NCBI GenBank assembly: GCA_003427395.1
Contig: BFEA01000192.1
Location: forward strand, 883,713-933,486
Direction of reading: 5' to 3'
DNA length: 49,774 bases
Source: Chara braunii
Lineage: Eukaryota; Streptophyta; Charophyceae; Charales; Characeae
Of the stretch, positions 10,075 through 19,650 are shown piece by piece. Made by a program: the position numbers and the translations under genes. The notes under the pieces were generated by a model. That model was not told the DNA's origin. It did no database searches and saw only the letters and a program-made list of their open reading frames with translations. Numbering within the stretch: position 1 is the stretch's first letter; every line of letters begins with the position of its first letter.

Positions 10075-10914
10075 CTAAGCGGTGATTATTGGGTGTTCGT
10101 AGTGTGATGAGAACTATCCGGTGTGTGATTGATGCTGAGTTGGAACAGTTGTGCAATGTTGGTTGTGTCGAAGCAGCGATTGGTCATCACAATCAACATT
10201 GGGTCATCTAGTGAGAATATATGTGGTTGGGGGCAGCTATTTTGAGGTACATTGCACCTAACCTTATTTACCCTTGACACTTCTTATCGTGAGGATGTGT
10301 GTATTGTCTTGAGAGTCCTCTCATGTGAGGAGTCGTGTGCGCGCAACCTTGAGAGTCGTCAATCTTCACGCGGAGCATCTGGAAGGAGAGGGCGGTGCTA
10401 TCTGAAGGGACGTGGACGACATTGGGTAACGGTCACCATGCCAACCCACCGGGAGTAGAGCATGCATGCTTTGCTGCTTTGTCCTTTTTCTGCTCGCTGC
10501 GCTAGGCTAAGCGGTGATTATTGGGTGTTCGCAGTGTCATGAGAACTATCCGGTGTGTGATTGATGTTGAGGTGGAACGGTTGTGCAACGCTGGTTGTGC
10601 CGAAGCAGCGATTGGTCATCGCAATCAACATCGGGTCATCTGGTGAGAATATGTGTGGTTGGGGGCAGCTATTTTGAGGTACGTTGCACGTAACCTTATC
10701 TACCCTCTTCGACACTTCTTACGGTGAGGATGTGTCTTCTGTCTTGAGAGTCCTCTCATGTGAGGAGTCGTGTGCGCTCAACCTTGAGAGTCGTCAATCT
10801 TCACTTGGAGCATCTGGAAGGAGAGGGCGGTGCTATCCGAAGGGCGCTGGACGAAGCACTGGGAGTAGAGCATGCATGCTTTGCTGCTTTGTCCTTTGTC
10901 TGCTCGCTGCGCTA
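10075..10914 (+). repeat. Tandem duplication in leader of C (2 x ~0.42 kb)
   Basis: Copy 1 (10075-10506) and copy 2 (10507-10914) both begin CTAAGCGGTGATTATTGGG and end GCTCGCTGCGCTA. They differ by scattered substitutions and a length difference of about 24 bases near 10412-10450. D (about 41080-41500) and E (about 48200-48600) have this segment only once. Confidence 0.85.
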
Positions 10915-10968
10915 TAGAGGGGTTCTGAAGGGCAGGCGAGCCCTATGGGACAGACGAGACCGGGCGTC

Positions 10969-10976
10969 TATAAATA
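10969..10976 (+). promoter_or_regulatory. TATA-like box in leader of C
   Basis: TATAAATA after CGGGCGTC. D (CTTTAAATATTTCTGG near 41560) and E (CTATAAACATTTCTGG near 48660) have related sequence at the same place. This lies over 1 kb downstream of the LTR, so an internal promoter is possible but unproven. Confidence 0.4.
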
Positions 10977-11020
10977 AGCACCGTCGGGATACCTTCCATC
11001 GGCTGTGATCGTCGCCCTGT

Positions 11021-11215
11021 TTGCGACGTTAAAGAATTCTTGAGGACTTCGGGGGCCGGCCATAAAAACGCCTCCTGATCAGCCAATTGGTCGGTGTAAG
11101 GCTTGCTGCACGCGAGGATAAAGACTGTGCAGGGCTGGCCAGCTCAACAAGACTCGGGGCACAGGGGTGGGCCGTGTGCACACCTTTAGACACGCACGCT
11201 GTCCGGATTGCTCAG
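11021..11215 (+). promoter_or_regulatory. Conserved leader module (element C)
   Basis: Blocks TGCGACGTTAAA, GAGGACTTCGGGGGC, CCTGATCAGCCA, GTAAGGC.TG.TGCACGCGAG, GGGGCACAGGGGTGGG and TGCACACCTTTAGACAC recur in the same order in D (41601-41795) and E (48719-48892). The first block also occurs at 27611. Conservation among otherwise diverged leaders suggests an RNA or DNA signal. Confidence 0.55.
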
Positions 11216-11594
11216 GGACGACGACATGAGACATTCAGGAAGAACTGAGGGAGGGGTAGATTTCAGGTCATAAGTTTGGGTAAGATTCCACTCTGCAAAC
11301 AGACCCAACAAGGGATTCTATTTTTATTTTTGATTAGTTAGATGTACAACCATTGCCATCTGACAGACAACATAGTTTAGAACTGTTCTTTGTTCATTGT
11401 GCTTCTGTTTGCGAACTAGTCAAAGTCGAAGTAGTTTTGTTTGTAGGGACCTGAACTTACCTGTTGGACCCAAATGTATATACTCTCTGACGCAGCCACC
11501 AATTAATTAGTTTAATTATAAGTCGGTCTGTGCACTACGCTGCGGTAATCATCAAAGAGTGTCTTAGTGCAGATTGTGTACAGTTCGGTAGCTT

Positions 11595-13559
11595 ATGAGC
11601 GATAGGGACACCACTAGTGAGGACGACCGGATCTTGCGATCGGCTAGACGCCCGATAGCCCACTTGGCCTTAGGACCAGAGGGTGACAGATTTTTGTTCC
11701 GCCAGCTTAGGGAGAGGCAGCAGCAACAGAGGCGAGCTAGGGCAGCCGAGGCCAGCAGGGCATTCGCAAGTGAAGCCATAGCTTCGGCAGCCATGGCCAC
11801 TTCGGCGTAGCAGAGTTCCCAGGCTAACAGTTCAGGGACCGTAGGGTCAACGGTCGCACAGACCATGAGTCAGTCCACTGGCGTAATGGCAAGCCAGCCA
11901 TTAGTGTCGACTGCCGAGCAGGTCGCCATACAGCGAGCTGCTGATCGCGAGGCATAGCTACAGAAGGCTTTAGGAGAGATTAAGGTAGAAAAAGAAAGAA
12001 TGATTAGAAGAAGAGCCAGGTTGCAGTGGCGACAAGCGGACATTAGTGGGTTAGAGGAGATGGACCCAGCGGAGTTGGATGATGAAGTGAGGACCCTAAG
12101 GTCGGTCTTGTTAGGAGTAGTAGAGATGCAAGATCAACAGACGGTGATCCTACAAGACATCCAGCAGAGTCTGGCCATGTTGGTCGGGCGAGCGCAGGCG
12201 GCACCATCATTGTCCGGGCTTGGTGTCTGGCCCGTTGTACATCCTCCTTTTGTCCCACCGGTGACTGGGGTGTCCCCATATACCGCTCCAGCATCGGTTC
12301 AGCCTCTCCCTGGGTATGCCTTTAACAGGCGGGTTCTCATCAGGTCCTAGTTTGCAGGTTCCTGTACAGACAGTGTTCTCCCAACCCCCGTCTCAGGTTG
12401 CTGTAAGCGGGCAGCCTGCTGTCTCGCAGTCTGCACAACTGCAGGGTTCACAGCCCTAGCAGATTGTGCAGCAGCCTGCACCACAGGGTCCACAGTCCGG
12501 AATGGTGCAGGTACCGGGACAAAGTCAGTGGGTTCCAAAGACGGCCATCGCCGCTCCTAAACCCTTCACAGGGGATAAGAAGGGCGAAGACCTCGACACT
12601 TGGTTGAGGGCAGTGTCGGTCTACGCCAAGTGCAAACTTACCTTGCCGCACGAGGAAGTGTTTGTGGCTGCCTCCTATCTAGAGGGAGTGCAACACGATG
12701 GTTGAGTGGTTTAGTGCAGCTACAGGGGTACGGTCATGACTTTCGCGCTTGGGCGGTCACCCAAAAATTGGATGACTTCCTCAAGTTGGTGGAAGGCAGG
12801 TGGCATGATCCGCAGGAGGCCCAAAAGGCTACTGACGCGATCTTGAAATTGCACACGAGGCAGTTTAAGTCAGTGAGAGAAGCCACTGACGCTGCAAAGC
12901 GTCTAATCTGTGTCCCTGAGGTTCGCTATGACCCCCATGTTTTACTCACCTCCTGCCTGAGATGCTTTCCTATGCCTCCCAGGAATCAGTTGGCAGGTGA
13001 GGCCAACATCAACATGCACAACTTCCCATCATTCAACAAGAATGCCCTAGACCTTGAAGCAAAGATAGGGCATGGTCAGACCCCCACGACGGACGGTAGG
13101 AAAAAGTTACTGCCTCCCAACTGGAAAGCGAACGGACGCATCATGCTCGTCGACAACGATGGTTCCACCATCGAATTGGACGACGACTTCCAGTCGGGAG
13201 TGGGTTCAAAGGCCGGCAGCATAGAAGCTTCAGGGGGTGGAGTAGTCGCTGTCGTAGCCCAAAAAGGTAAGGCGACCGGTAGATGACGTGGAGCTTCCCG
13301 GTCTAGGAGTCAAGTAGACCCCAATGCTCCTCCATGGGAGAAAGCGGGTCTTAGTGAGGACGTGTGGAGAGACTGGTACACCCGGCTAGCTTGCATACGT
13401 TGTGGCCAATATGACCATAATCAATTCAAGTGTCGTAACAGAAAGGTGACCGAGAAGATCCCGCCTATGATGGGGCAGGCGTTGGGATCCTCCGCTCCCG
13501 TTGGAAGCAATGTGGCCAGCAGTTCTGGCACTGCTCCAGGAAATGCGTCGGGCCAATAG
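11595..13559 (+). pseudogene. Element C Gag with zinc knuckle
   Basis: Starts MSDRDTTSEDDR. The frame is interrupted by TAG at 11808 and near 11957. It continues with a coiled-coil stretch (12000-12200), then a Pro/Gln-rich region with another TAG between Pro and Gln (about 12459). The capsid-like region begins PKPFTGDKKGEDLDTWLRAVSVY, with a frameshift near 12690, then YDPHVLL and HNFPSFNKNALDLEAKI. A TGA at 13284 precedes the CCHC knuckle C-IR-C-GQYD-H-NQFK-C (about 13390-13435). Gag packages element RNA. It closely resembles the D Gag. Stops and frameshifts make it non-functional. Confidence 0.82.
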
Positions 13560-13561
13560 GA

Positions 13562-14047
13562 ATGGTAGTTGTTCCTGCTAGGGTCGAGGTGGTGGACACA
13601 CCCTCACCATCTCGAGAGATGGCCCAAGCTACTGACTCCATCGTCGTCCCGCAAACACATTCTGACCCATCGAGCCTCTATTCGATGAATGTGTTAGAAT
13701 CCTTAGAGGAGCTAGAGGAGGAGTGGTCTAGATCATACCCACTAGCTTCTTGGACGGCATTGGCCAAAGCCCCTAAGGGAGAGATGTTCGTCGGCAAGGT
13801 AGTCATCGGCGGCCGCAAGGTCGGGGCCTATTATGACACTTGCTCGACTAGGAACTTCATCAGTCGCACGTGCGTTGAGAGGCTGCGCTTACGGGGGCAA
13901 GTGCAGCGCCTGAGTCGACTTGTGGAGTCGACCTGTGCCAACAAACAGCGCATGGTAGTCAACGACTACCTCCAGGATGTTGAGTGTTGTTTCCCATACG
14001 AGGGAGGGGAATTGAGACATCGCGTCTTATTCCCTAGTGAGCGATGA
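13562..14047 (+). pseudogene. Element C protease region
   Basis: A 161-residue frame follows the gag stop by two bases. It contains GGRKVGAYYDTCSTRNFISR, the retropepsin active-site block, with Cys in place of the Gly of D-T/S-G. LRHRVLFPSE follows, and the second protease motif (MDILLGMYYLSVAQRQFDWDR) lies in the next frame from 14037, so a frameshift falls near 14037-14045. The Gly loss and the frameshift both argue against activity. Confidence 0.78.
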
Positions 14048-14885
14048 TCTCCCTATGGATATCTTGTTAGGTATGTACTACCTCTCTGTGGCACAACGCC
14101 AGTTTGACTGGGACCGAAAAATGGTCAAACACACTTTGCCAGGTGGGGGGACCGCTAGATTACGTAAGTTTAAAGCTAGTAGTCTGATGGAGTCCCACGG
14201 ATGCATGTGTGCGACCACGTTCTATAACTGTTATAAGCAAAATCCGAAGGAGGGTATGTATCTAGTCTATTTCTCTACAGCAGGCGAGCCGGTGAAAATG
14301 CCATCGGAGAGAGAGGGAGTAGTTGCCAAGTACCCTGATTTATTTGAAGAGCCTACAGGGGTTCTTGAGAGGGAGGTCATCCACGCGATAGAGATTATCT
14401 CAGGGTCTAGCATCCCAAAGGGTAGGGGCTATCGGATGCTCCAGGCGAGCTTGATGAGCTTCGCCGGCAACTCAAGGAACTCATAGAAGAGGGTTGGATC
14501 CGGCCGAGCATTTCTCGTTATGGATCACCAGTCCTATTCGTACCAAAGAAGGGGGGAACACTGAGGATGTGCATTGACTATAGGGGCCTCAATGCCATCA
14601 CTGTCAAGAACAAAGAGCCCCTGCCGCGCATCGACGACTTGCTAGATAGAGTGCAAGGGTGTCGGTACTTCAGTAAGATAGATCTGAAGTCCAGGTACCA
14701 TCAGATTGCTATCCGGCCCGAGGATCAACACAAAACCGCATTTCAGACCAGGTACGGTCTGTACGAGTTTGTGGTGATGCCTTTCGGCCTTTGCAATGCT
14801 CCTGGCACCTTTCAGCACGCTATGAATAAGATATTTCATGACTACTTGGATAAGTTTGTCATCGTGTACCTCGATGACATACTTA
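14037..14885 (+). pseudogene. Element C reverse transcriptase, truncated
   Basis: The frame 14037-14486 carries the end of the protease and the RT lead-in (FYNCYKQNPKEGMYLV, LFEEPTGVLERE). After a frameshift near 14440 the frame from 14567 reads [57 protein letters not shown] and [10 protein letters not shown]. The gene stops right after the catalytic YLDD, where sequence of element B begins in the opposite orientation. Thumb, RNase H and integrase are absent. Confidence 0.85.
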
Positions 14886-14892
14886 GCAGGAC
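14880..14892. other. Head-to-head breakpoint C/B
   Basis: Plus-strand RT of C (GTGTACCTCGATGACATA) passes directly into the minus-strand protease-linker region of B. Neither element continues beyond this point. The cause could be a genomic rearrangement or an assembly join. Confidence 0.75.
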
Positions 14893-15434
14893 GCTCCCCC
14901 AACTTGGATGCGGACATAGAGGATTGGTGCATTGTTGTCGTCGTACCACTGCGTGCAAAACTCGCGGGCCACCTTGGTAACATACGCAAGGATGTCCCCC
15001 ACCGCAGCTTCGTCATCCGTCTGCGAAGTTGGTGGTGCATAGAAGCATATGTATGTGTGAAGATGAGCGCATAGTGCTGCACATTGCGGTCCCGACAAGC
15101 GGGCTGTGCTCGGGAGAGGAAGCCATGCGAAATTCTCGGGTGGTAGCGGGGCCAATACCTGTATGTTGAACTCGCGCACGGAATCCCGTGAAGAACCACT
15201 TGAATACGATAAATTATCGCCACTTCCGGGTGGAGAAGATACCGCACACACATCTTGTCCTTGAGCACGACTGCCCAGCGAAGGAACGAGCCGGGTAGCA
15301 TAGTCCTCATAAGAATAGAGAATGAGAGGACTTTCGACTTCCGCATGTGCCGCGAAACTAAGGGAGGTTGCCCGCGTAGCAACCGGTTTCGAAGGCGTCG
15401 AGAGTGTCATTGCATCACTCTCGACAGTGCTCAC
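14883..15434 (-). pseudogene. Element B gag-pol linker, cut before protease
   Basis: A 183-residue open frame similar to the first part of element A's pol frame: YSYEDYATRLVPSLGS against [24 protein letters not shown] against [10 protein letters not shown], and [13 protein letters not shown] against [13 protein letters not shown]. In A this is followed at once by the protease active site. In B the sequence ends there at the breakpoint with C. Confidence 0.75.
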
Positions 15435-16900
15435 TTTCTCAACTGGGTTTTCCCCTTGGCTTTTAAAGGACAGGCAACGGTCTCGTGGAGGTTGTTGTTA
15501 CACCACAAACAATATCGGAATCTTGTGTGTATTTTGTATACATTTTCCGAGAGACTGTAATGGGTCCAAGGGTCTTGAACTGCTGCTGCGTCGGGCCCGG
15601 GGCTTGACGAGGTGTTGCTTTTCGATCTGCCATGTCCTCGGCCTTTGCCGGTGCGGCCACCATCCCGGGCGGCTGCGAGTCTCTCCCTTATTGGCAGAAG
15701 CATCCTTGCTTGAAGTGTCGATCGGTGTTGCTGCCACGACCACGACTACTTTCGGCTGATGCTGATCTCTACTCGGGCCTGCAGAACGCGAACGACCAAG
15801 ATTTTTGGCCTTTGTGTTTGTCACTATATTTGCGCGGCTTTGTCGAAGAGCTCCGCACTTGTGGTGAGAGTCTCCGAGACTTGTGTCAAAGCATTTGACA
15901 ATGTCGGACACGACCTCGTGATGAAGTAGTGCTTTAGGCCTTTGAAGGCCATCGGTACGTTTGGCGTGGACACCAAGCGTTGGTACTCGACGTTCCAATC
16001 TTCGCTCGACAACGTGATGGAACTTCAGCAATTTGTCTGTTGCTTGAAGTTTCGGCGGCTCCACTTGGAAACGCTTGTGCCACGCCGCCTTCAGATCAGC
16101 CTTGGTATGTAGTTCGGAGACGGTGACCCCGTGCATGGACAACATATTGTCCAGCCAAGCTTGGTACGCGTGTCAGCTGGTGTCGCGTTTCTTGTGGATC
16201 TCCAACTTGAGTTCAAACTGGCGAAACCAGGGAATCGGGTCTGTGTTCGTTGCATCGGAAAAAATCGGCTGGCCATCGAACTTTGGGATGCTCTCGCGTG
16301 GTGAAGCGGACGGGCCGGCGGCTGCTGCGCAGATTTGCTGCTCCAGCTGCTGAGTTGTCGCTAGTCGTTGCTAACGTCAATCTCCAAGACATCGAGACGA
16401 TCCGCATAGTTGGAGGAGCCGGCGCTTGGGGCGGCGACAGGTCATTGCTCCAGCTGTTGTACGCGGCTGGTCACGTGGACGGACGACCTCTTGTGGTCCT
16501 CGACCACGTTATGGAGCCAGTGGATATCCTCCTGCTGCGCAATACAGGTAGCCAGGAGGTCTTTAAGGTGGGAGAACAACAACGAGATCTTGAGTCCATT
16601 GTCGCTGAGTGCACCGTTTTTTGCCTCTGCCCACCAGTCCGCGGCTAGCGCGAGTAAAGTTGTTTTCTCCTTGAAGACCTTCTTGCGCCGTATCTTGCAT
16701 TCCTCATCGGCAGCCCTTGCTGCTGCTTCGTCGTGTTGTCGGCGTTGTTCCTCCGCGAGCATACGTTTTGTTCTGCCTCCTCCTTTTTCTTCTCTGCGGC
16801 TGCCACCACGTCTAATCGTTGCTTAGCTTCGGCTATCAAGTTCCAGCATCCGGGCAGTTTAGGCATCGACCGATTCCCCTTGCTTTTGGTCCATGATGCT
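15435..16900 (-). pseudogene. Element B Gag, frameshifted
   Basis: The N-terminal part (16762-16442) is a charged coiled-coil-like segment. The capsid-like region is split over frames near 16276-15824: a DPIPWFRQFELKLEIHKK segment corresponds to A's DPVPWWQGFTTELRIHR, and EDWNVEYQRLVSTPNVPMAF corresponds to A's DWLTEWQKIVGTPNLDLPF. A Gly/Ser/Arg-rich and Cys-containing end follows (to about 15435; the stretch FRYCLWCNNNLHETVAC at 15550-15480 looks like a zinc knuckle). At least two frameshifts are needed to follow it, so it is a pseudogene. Confidence 0.7.
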
Positions 16901-16929
16901 GGTCTGTGATCTGGTGAGCATAGACTAGG

Positions 16930-17060
16930 CCAGGGAGCTGTTGACGTGGCGCTCTTTGTTGCTGATGTGGCACTATTCGGCTGCTGACGTGGCATTGTTG
17001 TCGGCTCTGCTGTCGACTGACTTGTCACTGCTGATGTGGCCTGCTGACGTGGCAGCTTAC
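16930..17060. promoter_or_regulatory. TGACGTGGC motif array (B leader)
   Basis: TGACGTGGC occurs at 16942, 16985 and 17045 on the plus strand. TGATGTGGC variants occur near 16964 and 17032. The array sits upstream of Gag in element sense, as in A. Confidence 0.55.
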
Positions 17061-17317
17061 CAATGTCGCAGCAGGTAGAACCGAGACAGATGGAGAAGAG
17101 GAGAAGAGGGATGCAGCAGCATAGATGGAGTGGGTGGGAGTGATCGCCCAGATAAGGAGCCACTAATCAAAAGAAAAGATCGAACTTTGTGTTGAAAATA
17201 ATTTCGAGAGAAAAAAAAATCGAAATTGAGTTCGGTAGGTCTCCCAATCCCCCTAAATCCGAAATAACGAATAATAATAAAATTCGAATTTCAGATTGGA
17301 AATGATTAATAGTAAAT
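17061..17317. other. AT-rich spacer upstream of element B
   Basis: AT-rich, with GAATTTCAG- and AATAATAATAA-like patches. No PBS or 5' LTR of B was recognised. Confidence 0.45.
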
Positions 17318-17742
17318 TAGGGTAGTCACGCCGACAGTCGGCGGCCCCAGACCATCGGCTGCCGACCAGTCGACGGTAGGCGCCGTTGGCGCCGACCGGT
17401 AGGCACCCCGCAAAAAAAAAAAAAAAAAAAAAGAAGGGTCCATAACCCCAAATAACCCCATCCACACCCCCATAACCCCCCCAACACCCCTATACCTCCC
17501 CCTAACACCCTCATACCCCCCCCTTTATAACCTCCCTATACCTCCCCTTAGAACCCCCCCCACCGCCCAAAAAACTTATTGCGGATTTGGGCTGCTCTCC
17601 TCAAGCCGCACACGACCATGTCATCAGAAATAAAAAATAAAAAAATTTAGGCAGTTTGCCGACCGTCGACGGGTCTGCCTACGGGTCGGCGCGCCTACCG
17701 CCTACGGTGGGCGTAGGCGGTAGGCGCCAAAACAACCCTGAT
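17318..17742. mobile_element. Possible small TIR element (hAT-like)
   Basis: The right end read on the minus strand is CAGGGTTGTTTTGGCGCC. The left end on the plus strand is TTAGGGTAGTCACGCCGAC. The ends share a weak AGGGTNGT..GCC pattern and both are followed by GC-rich, self-complementary GGCGCC/GTAGGCGG blocks. CAGGG is the usual start of hAT ends. The interior has an A run (17412-17432) and a C-rich tract (17444-17572). A convincing 8-base target duplication is not seen, so this is tentative. Confidence 0.3.
17444..17572 (+). repeat. C-rich tract (CCCC blocks)
   Basis: Many CCCCAT-AACCCC-like blocks spaced by 4-8 bases. The minus strand has four or more G-runs of four or more, so a G-quadruplex could form. 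Confidence 0.7.
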
Positions 17743-17812
17743 GATAATGTTATATAATGAGTAACTAATGGAACTATGAAAATTTTTTCCCGCAAGTTTA
17801 AGTAATTTGAAA

Positions 17813-18660
17813 CGGTTTTCACCTATTCGGTGGCAGATGCAGTACCCAGGGCTCGATCCCTACCCGTGTACAGTACCCGTTGACCCGTGTGTTTTGAACC
17901 CGTGACCTATGTCCTGAAAGTCGTATATTCATTTGTTGTATATAGTACGGTCGTCGGGGTTTGATCCGTAGGTCTTTGTTTTAGTGGTCGTAGGGTCAGC
18001 ATAGGTCGTAGCCGCTACAATTCCGAAAGGTCAAGTCCAATACCTTTCGAAACTTCTAGAACTGGCTCTTGTAGGTCGTAGGGGTCAGTTAGCGGCTGAG
18101 TCAGTGAGGGGCAGTCCTGCTACAATCAGCAAAGGGCAGTCCCAGTCCTACCTAGCCTAGTCAGCGGTACCCAGTCCCAGGTCGCACCTTGTCTAGTCAG
18201 CAAGTACCATGCAGGACTGTGTGCACCCCGGGCCCAGAATCCAAGGGTAGACCAACGACGATCCGAAGTGTAAATAAAGAGGCGGCGTCAAGTCATTCAT
18301 TCATTCTGCCTGTGAGCCGTGCGGAAGCGCTGTCGGTGCGTCTTGTGTACGAAGGTCTGCAAGTGCCCGGAGGAGAAGTGGGCTAAGAGGAGGAAGACGC
18401 GGCCATAGCCGTCAGTTAGTAGGAGGAAGAAAACGACAACCATAGTCGTCGTAGGTTAGTGGTAGAGGGTTAGTCTACGTGTAGTGTGTGTGTGCGCGGG
18501 ACATCCAGGGTGATCCAATAGTGCATGCGCGTGTGTGAACAAGTTGCTGGTGGATACAGTTGATCGGATGGGAATCGTTGTTTGGCGCCCTGCGCCATAG
18601 CAATTTCAGACAAGTTTGAATATGAGATGTGTTCCTGGCGATGTTTTATCTCTGAGCTTT
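17813..18660 (+). mobile_element. 5' LTR of element F, 3' end truncated
   Basis: Colinear with the 3' LTR (23113-24038). It shares GGCAGATGCAG/GCTGATGCAG, CCCAGGGCTCGATCCCTA, GACCTGTG-like blocks, repeated GGTCGTAG, the TATA position, ATTCATTCATTC, GGAAGCGCTG and CATCCAGGGTGATCCA. It then runs into pre-protease coding sequence at about 18660. The LTR end, PBS, leader and gag are missing, so a deletion joined the LTR to pol. Confidence 0.75.
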
Positions 18661-19650
18661 GTGAGAGTCTCTCTAGGCGCTTCCCCATAAGTCTGGCAGA
18701 AGAGTTGAAGGAGAGAATGCCGGCCTGGGCCAAAATGAAACAAGAAGGAAAAGGACAAGCTAGTGATAGCAGATGTAGAGGTATTTAGACGCAGAGTAAG
18801 GGCCCTTATAGACAGCGAGGCCACGCGTAGCTATATTAGCCATAAAGCGCTGAAGAAGTTAAAGCTTAGTTTGAAAGTCCAAAAGTTGGAAGAACCCGTA
18901 GTCAACATCCTCGCAGACAATCACACCGTGCAAATCGAGGATTATGTCAAGGGATTCCTGGCATACGTTCGCCTAGAGGCAAATGGGAAGGTAGAGAGAG
19001 TTCTCCATTCCTTGACTCTCCTCTAGAAGACAATCTCCCATTTGATATGGTCCTAGGAATGGATTGGGGTGAGGCAGCAAGAGCCACACTGCATTTGCGT
19101 GAACATGAGTGTAGGCTTCCTAGTCCTTCAGGTGGTGTGACGACGACTCGTCTGTTCCATGTGTCAGGGGTAGACAACTCCTTTGCTGTGTTCGCCTGTT
19201 TCATGTGTAAGGAGTGGACAACTCCTTAGCACATTGTTGTGTCAGTGCTCTTGCATTTGCGCAATTTGTTAAGAAGGAGCAATTAGAAAAGCAGGTTTTC
19301 GTACCCTATGTTAGGCCGTTCACTGAGCCTAAGAAAGAGGAACCGACCAACCCCATATTGCCAAGCTGCTGGAAGAATACGCAGATCCGTCAGAGGCTCC
19401 TTCAAGAGTAGTACCACATCCCATCAAGCACCTCATTCAGATAGAGCCTGGCAGTAAGACTCCCGAAGGAGCAGGTTATATGTCTCCTAAGGAGTTAAGA
19501 GGAGCTGCCCAAGCAGCGAGACGAGCTCCTCGAGAAGGGTTGGATTAGGCCCAGGTCATCTCCATTTGTCCCCAAGAATGAGGGAGAATTAAGAATGTGT
19601 ATTCACTACAGGGGTCTCAACGCCGTTAAGGTCAAGAATGCAGAACACAG
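18661..19650 (+). pseudogene. Element F protease, copy 1 (defective)
   Basis: A protease and RT lead-in. The frame 18763-19026 has ALIDSEATRSYISH, with Glu in place of the Gly in D-S-G. A frameshift near 19024 shifts the second motif (VLGMDWGEAARA) to the frame 19047-19229. A short internal duplication follows (19155-19230, two versions of a GTGGACAACTCCTT block). The RT start then runs through [20 protein letters not shown] to about 19645 and breaks off where copy 2 begins. The missing active-site Gly and the frameshift make it inactive. Confidence 0.8.

Larger units (their letters stand above)
9923..11594 (+). mobile_element. Element C untranslated leader
   Basis: About 1.67 kb lies between the PBS and the Gag start, with no coding signal. 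It holds a 0.4 kb tandem duplication (10075-10914), a TATA-like box (10969), and conserved blocks that recur in elements D and E (GCGACGTTAAA.., CCTGATCAGCCA, GGGGCACAGGGGTGGGCCG, TGCACACCTTTAGACAC). It may hold packaging, dimerisation or internal promoter signals. Confidence 0.65.

Noticed and set aside
14642-15382. Minus-strand 246-residue frame crossing the C/B junction
   Set aside because: It reads antisense to RT of C and in the wrong frame of B, so it is not a gene.
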